Shown piece by piece: positions 25,791 to 32,294 of a stretch of DNA of 64,000 nucleotides. The DNA comes from JAABUE01 sp037440925. Its GTDB lineage: Bacteria > Chloroflexota > Anaerolineae > Anaerolineales > Villigracilaceae. The DNA is taken from assembly GCA_037440925.1 (NCBI GenBank), contig JBBITF010000011.1, positions 4,512-68,511 of the forward strand. The letters are read 5' to 3'. Position numbers and translations under genes: made by a program. The notes beneath the pieces were generated by a model. That model made no database searches, was not told the origin of the DNA, and saw only the letters and a list, made by a program, of their open reading frames with translations. The stretch's first letter is position 1. Every line of letters begins with the position of its first letter.

Positions 25791-25812
25791 GCATTAAGAA
25801 AAAACTTAATGC
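25791..25812. promoter_or_regulatory. Inverted-repeat operator upstream of the tup regulator
   Basis: GCATTAAG - AAAAAA - CTTAATGC: perfect 8-bp arms, 6-bp A-tract spacer, 7 bp upstream of the regulator ATG. Same architecture as the site before tupA, so autoregulation is likely. Its closeness to the start means a bound protein would block transcription or initiation. Confidence 0.8.
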
Positions 25813-25902
25813 TCGGGAATTTTAGCACAGCCCGCATGACCCGTCAATTTCGTGAGGCGCGCGCAAAATATGATTCGAGTAGACAGCGTTGATGATGAAA
25901 AT

Positions 25903-25931
25903 TTGACACTGCCAGATGCCTGTGATAAACT
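25903..25931 (+). promoter_or_regulatory. Promoter of the ancestral metH leader
   Basis: TTGACA (25903-25908), 17-bp spacer, TAAACT (25926-25931). It lies immediately upstream of the SAM-I riboswitch fragment and points toward metH. The complete riboswitch upstream of metY has an analogous TTGACA-18-TATAAA promoter. Confidence 0.6.
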
Positions 25932-25945
25932 GCCTCATCAATTTG

Positions 25946-26027
25946 TACTCATCCAGAGAGGCAGAGAGACCGGCCCTGTGAAGCCTCGATAACCGGTCAG
26001 TAAGCGTCCTGTCAAGTGATAAAATAG
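25946..26027 (+). ncRNA. SAM-I riboswitch remnant (5' half)
   Basis: From about 25948 the sequence follows the S-box 5' half: CATCCAGAGAGGC, GACCGGCCCTGTGAAGCCTC and AACCGGTC, about 90 percent identical over 44 nt to the intact minus-strand riboswitch at 34738-34862. Differences hit conserved positions: GAGAGACC instead of GAGGGACC, and GATAACC instead of GGCAACC. The 3' half (GGTGC...AATTCC and the closing P1 strand) is absent; homology stops near 26027, where the duplicated toxin-antitoxin cassette begins. It is therefore unlikely to bind SAM. It is oriented toward metH, 2.2 kb downstream. Confidence 0.8.
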
Positions 26028-26122
26028 GCTGAAAGGTTCTCAAAACCTGTAGCGAAACGGAATTATCCAAAGCGTTTGTGGTGATTGAAGAAAATCGCCA
26101 CCGCTTCCGCAGGATAGAGTAA
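26028..26122 (+). pseudogene. 3' fragment of a DUF5615 PIN-like toxin gene
   Basis: The last ~29 codons read VLKTCSETELSKAFVVIEEN then RHRFRRIE and stop (TAA 26120-26122). They match the C-terminus of the intact gene at 27095-27451 (VLETYSETELARVFVVIEQN, RHRIRRIE). No start or N-terminal catalytic part is present. It is the left end of duplication copy 1. Confidence 0.82.
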
Positions 26123-26132
26123 AGTCCCCGGC

Positions 26133-26162
26133 CCGTTTTCGGTTGAAAACGGTTTGTTTTTT
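26133..26162 (+). terminator. Intrinsic terminator (copy 1)
   Basis: CCGTTTTC-GGTT-GAAAACGG stem (26133-26152) followed by a T-rich stretch to 26162. It follows the DUF5615 fragment and reads toward metH, so it would stop transcripts coming from the riboswitch promoter. A near copy is at 27461-27493. Confidence 0.85.
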
Positions 26163-26214
26163 GCAAAGAAAGCCAGCCTCCCCAATTTTTACGGATCTCG
26201 GAACTCTGAAAGGG

Positions 26215-26484
26215 TCACTTGCCGTAATGGTATCTGGCCTGCAAAAAATCAATCCGCTCCTCTCTAACCAGGTAAACAATTCGATGTTCCTGGGTCAGCC
26301 GCCGCGACCAGCAGCCTGGCGCGATATACTTGAGTGGTTCGGGTTTGCCAATCCCCGCGAACAGGTCGCGCAGGATGGCGTCAATCAGGTCAAAGGCGCG
26401 AAGCGCTAATTTGCGGTCAGTTTCGACCCAGTAGCGCAAATCTTCGACAAACTCAGGCTGGAAAACCGCCTCACGCTTTTTCAT
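26215..26484 (-). CDS. yoeB: YoeB/Txe-family mRNA interferase toxin
   Basis: 89 residues from ATG 26484 (MKKREAVFQPEFVEDLRYWV). The family C-terminus is present: YIAPGCWSRRLTQEHRIVYLV and the terminal RYHYGK, with the catalytic Glu/Arg in RRLTQEHRI and the His-Tyr pair at the end, as in E. coli YoeB. YoeB cleaves mRNA at the ribosomal A site and is neutralised by YefM. A longer start at 26514 is rejected because it lies within the antitoxin gene. It overlaps yefM by 14 nt in the antitoxin-first order. It looks complete and functional, unlike the second copy at 27546. Confidence 0.92.
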   Translation of the reverse strand: MKKREAVFQPEFVEDLRYWVETDRKLALRAFDLIDAILRDLFAGIGKPEPLKYIAPGCWSRRLTQEHRIVYLVREERIDFLQARYHYGK

Positions 26485-26758
26485 CCAGCCCCACTTCGCG
26501 GCGCAAATCATCAACGGATTGGGGCTGGCCCTCGTTTTTCAACGCCCGCCCCAGCGCAGAGAGCAGCCGCTCAGCGTTTTGCGGCGAGCGCAGCAGGTAG
26601 GCGCTCTCGGTCAGGCTGGCGAGTTCGTCCGCCGCAATCATGGCAACATCCTCGCCGCCGCGCCGGTGGATAATGACTACTTCGCGGTCTTGCGTCACGC
26701 GGTCGAGCAGGCTGGCAAACTGTTCCCGGGCGCTGGAGTAGGTGAATTCGATGGCCAT
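26471..26758 (-). CDS. yefM: YefM/Phd-family antitoxin
   Basis: 95 residues. The N-terminal MAIEFTYSSAREQFASLLDR and VIIHRRGGEDVAMIAADELA are the Phd/YefM DNA-binding and dimerisation domain. The C-terminal helix (LGRALKNEGQPQSVDDLRRE) would wrap the toxin. Start ATG 26758 has AGGAG 8 nt upstream. The promoter region holds a 10-bp inverted repeat containing TGTACA (26768-26796), the hexamer known to be bound by E. coli YefM. It forms a complete operon with yoeB. The second copy at 27913 has lost its first codons. Confidence 0.92.
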   Translation of the reverse strand: MAIEFTYSSAREQFASLLDRVTQDREVVIIHRRGGEDVAMIAADELASLTESAYLLRSPQNAERLLSALGRALKNEGQPQSVDDLRREVGLDEKA

Positions 26759-26767
26759 AAAGGCTCC

Positions 26768-26796
26768 TTTCTTGTACGGCAATGTTGTACAAGAAA
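26768..26796. promoter_or_regulatory. YefM operator
   Basis: TTTCTTGTAC - N9 - GTACAAGAAA: perfect 10-bp arms 9 bp apart, just upstream of yefM. The right arm contains TGTACA, the core recognised by E. coli YefM; the left arm has TGTACG. It overlaps the expected promoter and ribosome site, consistent with autorepression. Confidence 0.75.
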
Positions 26797-26867
26797 AAGA
26801 GAAAAAGATGTCAGAAAAAAAAGCCTGGCAAAGTTTTCAGTGATAGAATCGCGCGAAAGAGGTGACT

Positions 26868-27098
26868 ATGGAACGAATTATTGTTAATCCAAACATCCAT
26901 TTTGGCAAACCGGTCATCAAAGGCACACGTATCACCGTTCAGAATGTGCTGGAATTGATTAACGAAGGTTTGACTTTTGAACAAATCATCCGTGATTATT
27001 ATCCTGAGTTGAAAACCCAAGATATTCATGCCTGCCTGCAATATGCCATTGCGCTTGTGGCTGCTGAAGATATTCATATTTCATCGGTGGCGGCATGA
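26868..27098 (+). CDS. DUF433 antitoxin
   Basis: 76 residues: MERIIVNPNIHFGKPVIKGT, then RITVQNVLELINEGLTFEQI and the C-terminal helix. DUF433 is a short winged-helix-like family regularly paired with DUF5615 PIN-like toxins. ATG 26868 has GAGGTG upstream; the frame extends two codons to a GTG, which I reject. It overlaps the next gene by ATGA (27095-27098), so translation is coupled. AT-richer than the chromosomal background, as is its partner. Confidence 0.9.
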   Translation: MERIIVNPNIHFGKPVIKGTRITVQNVLELINEGLTFEQIIRDYYPELKTQDIHACLQYAIALVAAEDIHISSVAA

Positions 27099-27451
27099 AG
27101 TTCCTGCTCGACCAAGATGTATACGCTGTCACGCTCCGTTTTTTGCGCGAAAGTGGTCATGATGTCGTCACTGCATCCGAGTTGAGCCTGTCCCGCGCTA
27201 AAGATATTGATTTACTAAAAACTGCCGGGAAACAGGGTCGCATTTTTGTCACCCGTGACCGGGACTATGGCAATCTCGTTTTTGTGCATGGTGCGGGCTG
27301 CGGTGTGATTTACCTGCGAATGCTGCCATCCAATATGGCGGATGTACACGCCCAACTGAAAACGGTGCTTGAAACGTATAGCGAAACGGAACTGGCGAGA
27401 GTTTTTGTAGTAATTGAACAAAACCGACATCGCATCAGGCGAATAGAATAA
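27095..27451 (+). CDS. DUF5615 PIN-like toxin
   Basis: 118 residues. MKFLLDQDVYAVTLRFLRES and GRIFVTRDRDYGNLVFVHG carry the conserved acidic residues (Asp6/Asp8 and the RDRD motif) of the Mut7-C/PIN-like nuclease fold. It is translationally coupled to the DUF433 antitoxin. Its last third is duplicated as a fragment at 26028-26122. A terminator follows immediately (27461). It appears intact. Confidence 0.9.
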   Translation: MKFLLDQDVYAVTLRFLRESGHDVVTASELSLSRAKDIDLLKTAGKQGRIFVTRDRDYGNLVFVHGAGCGVIYLRMLPSNMADVHAQLKTVLETYSETELARVFVVIEQNRHRIRRIE

Positions 27452-27460
27452 ATCATCCAG

Positions 27461-27493
27461 CCCGTTTTCGCTTGAAAACGGGTTTGTCTTTTT
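27461..27493 (+). terminator. Intrinsic terminator of the DUF433-DUF5615 operon
   Basis: CCCGTTTTC-GCTT-GAAAACGGG (27461-27482) followed by TTTGTCTTTTT. It lies 9 nt after the toxin stop and reads toward metH. Confidence 0.88.
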
Positions 27494-27545
27494 GCAAAGA
27501 AAGCCAGCCTCTCCAATTTTTACGGATCTCGGAACTCTGAAAGGG

Positions 27546-27926
27546 TCACTTGCCGTAATGGTATCTGGCCTGCAAAAAATCAATCCGCTCATCCCTGACC
27601 AGGTAAACAATTCGATGTTCCTGGGTCAGCCGCCGCGACCAGCAGCCCGGCGCGATATACTTGAGTGGTTCGGGTTTGCCAATCCCGCTGAATGGGTCGC
27701 GCAGGATGGCGTCAATCAGGTCAAAGGCGCGCAAAATTAATTTATGATACTGGTTGGAAAAACCTTCACCACGACGGCTACGAAGTGACACGACGGAAGA
27801 TAAAGATTTTCCGTCGTGTTCCATCGTTGACTTTGTGGTAAAAAAAGAGTTTGCTTGCGACAATTCCACCCAATAGCGCAAATCTTCGATAAACTCAGGC
27901 TGGAAAACCGCCTCACGCTTTTTCAT
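27546..27926 (-). CDS. YoeB-family toxin, second copy with an in-frame insertion
   Basis: 126 residues from ATG 27926, against 89 in the first copy. Both ends match copy 1 (MKKREAVFQPEFIEDLRYWV and YIAPGCWSRRLTQEHRIVYL...RYHYGK). After YWVE about 37 extra residues appear (SQANSFFTTKSTMEHDGKSL and on), encoded by an inserted palindromic element, before LRAFDLIDAIL resumes in the same frame. The insert falls in an N-terminal helix, so folding may be impaired. The adjacent antitoxin copy lacks its start and its operator, so this toxin has no visible promoter. It is probably silent or tolerated because it is inactive. Confidence 0.75.
   Translation of the reverse strand: MKKREAVFQPEFIEDLRYWVELSQANSFFTTKSTMEHDGKSLSSVVSLRSRRGEGFSNQYHKLILRAFDLIDAILRDPFSGIGKPEPLKYIAPGCWSRRLTQEHRIVYLVRDERIDFLQARYHYGK
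27740..27865. repeat. Palindromic element inserted in yoeB copy 2
   Basis: Absent from copy 1 of the duplication. It contains the perfect inverted repeat ACACGACGGAA (27788-27798) / TTCCGTCGTGT (27809-27819) with a 10-nt loop, flanked by weaker inverted halves CACCACGACGG and CTTTGTGGTAAAA. Net gain relative to copy 1 is 111 nt, a multiple of three. It resembles non-autonomous REP/MITE-like palindromes, with no transposase nearby. Confidence 0.8.
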
Positions 27927-28174
27927 CCAGCCCCACTTCGCGGCGCAAATCATCAACGGATTGGGGCTGGCCCTCGTTTTTCAAGGCCCGTCCCAGCGCA
28001 GAGAGCAGCCGCTCGGCATTTTGCGGCGAGCGCAGCAGGTAGGCGCTCTCGGTCAGGCTGGCGAGTTCATCCGCCGCAATCATGGCAACATCCTCGCCGC
28101 CGCGCCGGTGGACAATGACTACTTCGCGGTCTTGCGTCACGCGGTCGAGCAGGCTGGCAAACTGCTCCCGGGCG
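27913..28174 (-). pseudogene. YefM-family antitoxin, 5' truncated
   Basis: Codons for AREQFASLLDRVTQDREVVI to the C-terminus (VGLDEKA) match copy 1, but the first nine residues, the start codon, the ribosome site and the TGTACA operator are missing. Upstream of 28174 the frame continues into the antisense of the metH leader. A protein could only be made from an unrelated upstream start, so I treat it as a pseudogene. Confidence 0.82.
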
Positions 28175-28230
28175 TATGTACCGCAAACAAAATTCGCACA
28201 ATTCGATGCGAAAGAAATCAGGAGAAATTC

Positions 28231-31200
28231 ATGTCTCGCACCTACACCAACCGCCGTTACCTCGACGCCCTCGAAAAGAAAGTGCTCGTCTTCGATGGCG
28301 CGATGGGCACCAGCCTGCAAAAGCAAAATCTCACCGCCGAGCACTTCGGCGGCGAACAATACAACGGCTGCAACGATTACCTCGTCATCTCGTACCCCGA
28401 AGCCGTCGAAAAAGTCCACCGCTCCTTTCTCGAAGCCGGCGTGGACGTGCTGGAGACCGACACCTTCCGCTCGAACCGCCTGACATTGGGAGAATACGGC
28501 CTGGCCGAGCGGACGATTGAAATCAACGAGGCAGCCGCCCGCCTGGCAAGAAGACTGGCGGATGAATATAGCCAGCCCTCATCCCCGGCCCTTCTCCCGG
28601 CGGGAGAAGAGAGCAAGAATCCCCCTCTCCCTATGGGAGAGAGGTTAGGGGTGAGGGAACGCTTCGTCGCCGGTTCCATCGGTCCCTCCGGCAAACTCCC
28701 CTCCGCCGATGACCCCGAACTCTCCAACATCTCCTTCGATGAGTTGGCCGATGTCTTCCGCGAGCAGGCCGTCGGTCTGATTCGCGGCGGGGTGGACTTG
28801 CTTCTCATCGAAACCTCGCAAGACATCCTCGAGGTCAAAGCCGCCATTCACGGCATCACCAAAGCCTTTGAAGAGACCGGCATCTACCTGCCGATTCAAT
28901 GCCAGGTGACCCTCGACACCAGCGGGCGCATGTTGCTCGGCACCGACATCGAAGCCGCCATCGCCATCCTCGAAGACCTGCCGATTGACGTCATCGGCCT
29001 GAACTGCTCCACCGGCCCCGAACACATGCGCGAACCCATCCGCATCCTCGGCGAAGGGACAAAACTGCCCGTTTCGTGCATCCCCAACGCCGGGCTGCCG
29101 CTCAATGTGGATGGGCAGGCCGTTTACCCGCTCGAACCGGAACCGTTTGCCGAGGCGCTCTACGAATTCGTCACCAAACACAACATCTCCGTCGTCGGCG
29201 GCTGCTGCGGCACCACCCCCGCCCACCTGAAACTGCTGGTAGAAAAAATAAGGGACATGCCGCATCCTCCCCGCCCGCAGCAAACCACGCCCAGGCTGGC
29301 CTCCGGCATCAAGGCCCTCACCATGCAGCAAGACCCCGCCCCCTTCCTGATTGGCGAGCGCTGCAACGCCCAGGGCAGCCGCGCCTTCAAACGCCTACTG
29401 CTGGCTGAAGATTGGGACTCCATCCTGACAGTCGCCCGCGACCAGGTGGATAACGGCGCGCACGGGCTGGATATTTCCGTGGCCGTCACCGAGCGCGGCG
29501 ACGAGCCGTATCTCATGCGCCAGGTCATCCGCAAACTGGTTACGGCCGGCATTGACCTGCCGCTGGTGATTGACACCACCGAACTGGACGTGCTGGAAGT
29601 CGCCCTCAAGACCGCGCCGGGGCGCTGTCTCATCAACTCGACCCATTTTGAAGCCGGGCGCGAAAAAGCCGACAAAGTTTTCAAACTCGCCAAAGAACAC
29701 AACGCCGCGGTCATCATCCTGACCATTGACGAAAGCGGCATGGCAAAAACCCGCGAGCGCAAACTGGAAGTGGCCAAGCGCATCTATGATGTCGCCGTGA
29801 ACGAACATGGCCTGGCCCCCTCCGCGCTCGTCTTCGACGACCTGACCTTCACTCTCGCCACCGGCGACCCAGAATTTGCCAACTCGGCCATCGAAACCAT
29901 CGAAGGCATCCGGCTGATTAAGGAAGCCTTGCCTGGCGTTCTCACCTCGCTGGGCGTCTCTAACCTGTCCTTTGGCCTGGCCGCCAACGCCCGTCCGACC
30001 CTGAACTCGGTCATGCTCTACCACTGCGTCCGCGCCGGGCTGGATATGGCGATTGTCAACCCCGCCCACATCAAACCCTACGCCGAAATCCCCGCCGAAG
30101 AGCGCGAACTGGCCGAAGACCTGATTTTCAACCGCCGTCCCGACGCGCTCCAGCGTTACATCGAATATTTTGAAGGCCGCGCCGAAACGAAAGAAACTGC
30201 CAAAGCCAACCCCCTCGAAGGCATGACCGCCGCCGAGCGCCTGCGCTTCCGCATCGTGGGGCGGTATAAGGATGGGATTGAAGCGGATGTGGATGAGGTG
30301 ATACGCTCCCTCACCCCTAACCCCTCTCCCTTCGGGAGAGGGGAACTCCCTTCCCCCGGCGGGGGAAGGGTTGGGGATGAGGGCACACCCCCTCTCCCCT
30401 GGGGAGAGGGGCCGGGGGCGAGGGCCGACTCCCCTCTCCCCTCGGGAGAGAGGCCGGGAGTGAGGGCGCGTTCCCAACACGAAGCCGCCGTCCACATCCT
30501 CAACACCATCCTCCTGCCCGCCATGAAAGAAGTCGGCGACAAATTCGGCGCGGGCGAACTTATCCTGCCCTTCGTTTTGCAATCTGCCGAAGTGATGAAA
30601 AAAGCCGTCGCCCACCTCGAAACCTACCTCGAAAAGGTTGAAGGCGTCACCAAAGGTACCGTCGTCCTCGCCACCGTTTACGGTGACGTGCATGACATCG
30701 GCAAAAACCTGGTCAAGACCATTCTTGTCAACAACGGCTACACCGTCATTGACCTCGGCAAACAGACCCCCGCCGAAACCATCATCTCGAAAGCCGTCGA
30801 AGTGGACGCCACCGCCATCGGCCTCTCCGCCCTGCTGGTCAGCACCTCCAAGCAGATGCCGCTTATCGTCAACGAACTCCAGCGGCGCAGGTTGAAATTC
30901 CCCGTGCTGATTGGCGGCGCGGCCATCAACCGCCGCTTTGGCCGCCGCATCCTGCAAACCGAAGACGGTTCCTACTATCAGCCCGGCGTGTTCTACTGCA
31001 AAGACGCCTTCGAGGGCCTGGAAACGATGGACATCTTGATAGACGACTCCAAGCGTCCGGCCCTGATTGAACAAATCCAAAAAGAAGCCGACATGGAACT
31101 CGGAAGAGCCAGCCAGGCCGAACAGTCAACTGTCAGCGGTCAACGGTCCTCTGTTGTTCCTCAACCCATTTCGCTCCCGCCTGGCGTTTCTTTCGGCTGG

Positions 31201-32240
31201 AAAGTTGTCCGCTCGATGCCGCTCGAAATCGTTTTCCAACACCTGAACATCAACGAACTCTACCGCCTTTCCTGGGGCGCCAGGAACACACACGGTGACG
31301 AGTGGAACAAACTCAAAGCCGACTTCGACGCCCGCCTGGAACGAATGAAGCGCGACGCCCTCAAAACCGGCTGGCTCAAGCCCCAGGCCGTCTACGGCTA
31401 CTTCCCCTGCCAATCCGATGGCAACGACCTCATCATCTACTCCCCTCTCCCCATGGGAGAGGGTCAGGGTGAGGGCGGCTCCCCTCTCGCCCCGNNNNNN
31501 NNNNNNNNNNNNNNNNNNNNNNNNNNNNNNNNNNNNNNNNNNNNNNNNNNNNNNNNNNNNNNNNNNNNNNNNNNNNNNNNNNNNNNNNNNNNNNCTCCCC
31601 TCTCCCCATGGGAGAGGGTCAGGGTGAGGGCGGCTCCCCTCTCGCCCCGGGAGAGGGGCAGGGTGAGGGCGGCTCCCCTCTCGCCCCGGGAGAGGGGCAG
31701 GGTGAGGGCGGCTCCCCTCTCGCCCCGGGAGAGGGGCAGGGGGTGAGGGAAATTGCCCGCTTCACCTTCCCCCGCCAACCCCACGGTGACCACCTCGCCC
31801 TCTCCGACTACTTTGCCTCCGTCGAATCCGGCCAAATGGATGTCGTCGCCTTCCAGGTTGTCACCGTTGGACAGGAAGCCACCGAAAAATTCGATGCCCT
31901 GCAAGCCGCCCACGACTACACCGAAGCCTACTTTGTGCATGGACTGGCTGTTCAGACTGCCGAAGCCACCGCCGAATACCTGCATCGCCACATCCGCCGC
32001 GAATTGCAATTGCCCGAAGGCCAGGGCAAACGCTACTCGTGGGGCTACCCCGCCATCCCTGAGTTGGAAGACCACCGCAAAGTCTTCGACCTGCTCCCAG
32101 CGGAGAAAGAACTCGGCATGAGCCTCAGCCCCGCTTACCAGTTAATCCCCGAACAATCCACCGCGGCGATTATCGTCCACCACCCCGAAGCAAAGTATTA
32201 CAGTGTGGGTGAAAGCCGGGTGGAACAGTTGACAAGATAG
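28231..32240 (+). CDS. metH: Cobalamin-dependent methionine synthase, crossing an assembly gap
   Basis: Transfers a methyl group from methyl-THF through cobalamin to homocysteine. ATG 28231 has AGGAG upstream. Domains in order: homocysteine-binding with zinc motifs GLNCSTGPE and GGCCGT (28.2-29.25 kb); pterin-binding (IGERCNAQGSRAFKRLL onward, to 30.2 kb); B12 cap and B12-binding with VYGDVHDIGKNL (30.5-31.06 kb); and SAM-binding activation domain (from 31.19 kb, ending near 32.2 kb). One hundred N (31495-31594) break the frame, but 55 identical bases flank them. Merging these gives one frame of 1284 codons. Four repeat insertions add about 100 residues at domain linkers or loops. Its SAM-I leader is split off by the toxin-antitoxin cassette. 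Confidence 0.93.
28573..28661. repeat. In-frame GC-rich palindrome in metH (first)
   Basis: Two hairpins: CTTCTCCCGGCGGGAGAAG and CCCTCTCCCTATGGGAGAG. They are translated as SPALLPAGEES...PPLPMGERLGVRE in the homocysteine domain. The CTCCC...GGGAG type is a common dispersed palindrome whose peptide (LPMGERxGVR) appears in many predicted proteins. Confidence 0.85.
30306..30468. repeat. In-frame GC-rich palindrome array in metH (second)
   Basis: Four successive CCCTCTCCC...GGGAGAGG-type hairpins between the pterin-binding and B12 domains, read as SLTPNPSPFGRGE, LPSPGGGRVGDEG, PPLPWGEGPGAR and SPLPSGERPGVRA. The linker position explains why it is tolerated. Confidence 0.88.
31121..31160. repeat. 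In-frame GTCAACN heptamer tract in metH
   Basis: GTCAACT, GTCAGCG, GTCAACG, GTCCTCT, GTTGTTC at strict 7-nt spacing, read as EQSTVSGQRSSVV between the B12-binding and activation domains. Confidence 0.7.
31440..31753. repeat. Tandem GC-rich repeat inside the MetH activation domain
   Basis: A 39-nt unit (CCCCTCTCGCCCCGGGAGAG plus GGGCAGGGTGAGGGCGGCT) repeats at least three times after the gap, each giving SPLAPGEGQGEGG (13 codons, so in frame whatever the copy number). It interrupts the activation domain between NDLIIY and EIARFTFPRQ. Copy number is uncertain because of the gap. Confidence 0.88.
31495..31594. other. Assembly gap (100 N), probably an unmerged overlap
   Basis: The 55 bases before the gap (31440-31494) and the 55 bases after it (31595-31649) are identical. 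Removing the N run and one copy of the overlap deletes 155 nt and brings the upstream and downstream metH frames into register. Confidence 0.9.
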
Positions 32241-32294
32241 CCGCGCAAGGCGAAGAGCAAAAGCGAAGCCTTGAGAGGATACGAAATGCCGGCG

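Larger units (their letters stand above)
26028..26732. repeat. Toxin-antitoxin cassette duplication, copy 1
   Basis: Contains the tail of a DUF5615 gene, a terminator, yoeB and most of yefM. It matches copy 2 (27352-28174) almost base for base outside a 111-nt insertion in copy 2 and a short divergent stretch. Left edge: homology to copy 2 starts at CTGAAA near 26028. Right edge: homology ends at CCCGGGCG (26732). The two copies are direct repeats about 1.3 kb apart. Confidence 0.85.
27352..28174. repeat. Toxin-antitoxin cassette duplication, copy 2
   Basis: Direct repeat of 26028-26732: DUF5615 tail (here part of the intact gene), terminator, yoeB and a yefM lacking its 5' end. The right boundary is CCCGGGCG at 28174, after which the sequence becomes the metH leader. 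It carries an extra ~111 nt inside yoeB (about 27740-27865). Confidence 0.85.

Noticed and set aside
27913..28419. 168-codon frame as an intact antitoxin
   Set aside because: The N-terminal half is antisense to the metH leader and coding start; only the part below 28174 is YefM.
29395..31080. 561-codon open frame on the minus strand
   Set aside because: It is antisense to metH, is rich in Gly, Phe and Asp as expected from a shadow frame, and has no domain; the plus strand encodes the full MetH fold.
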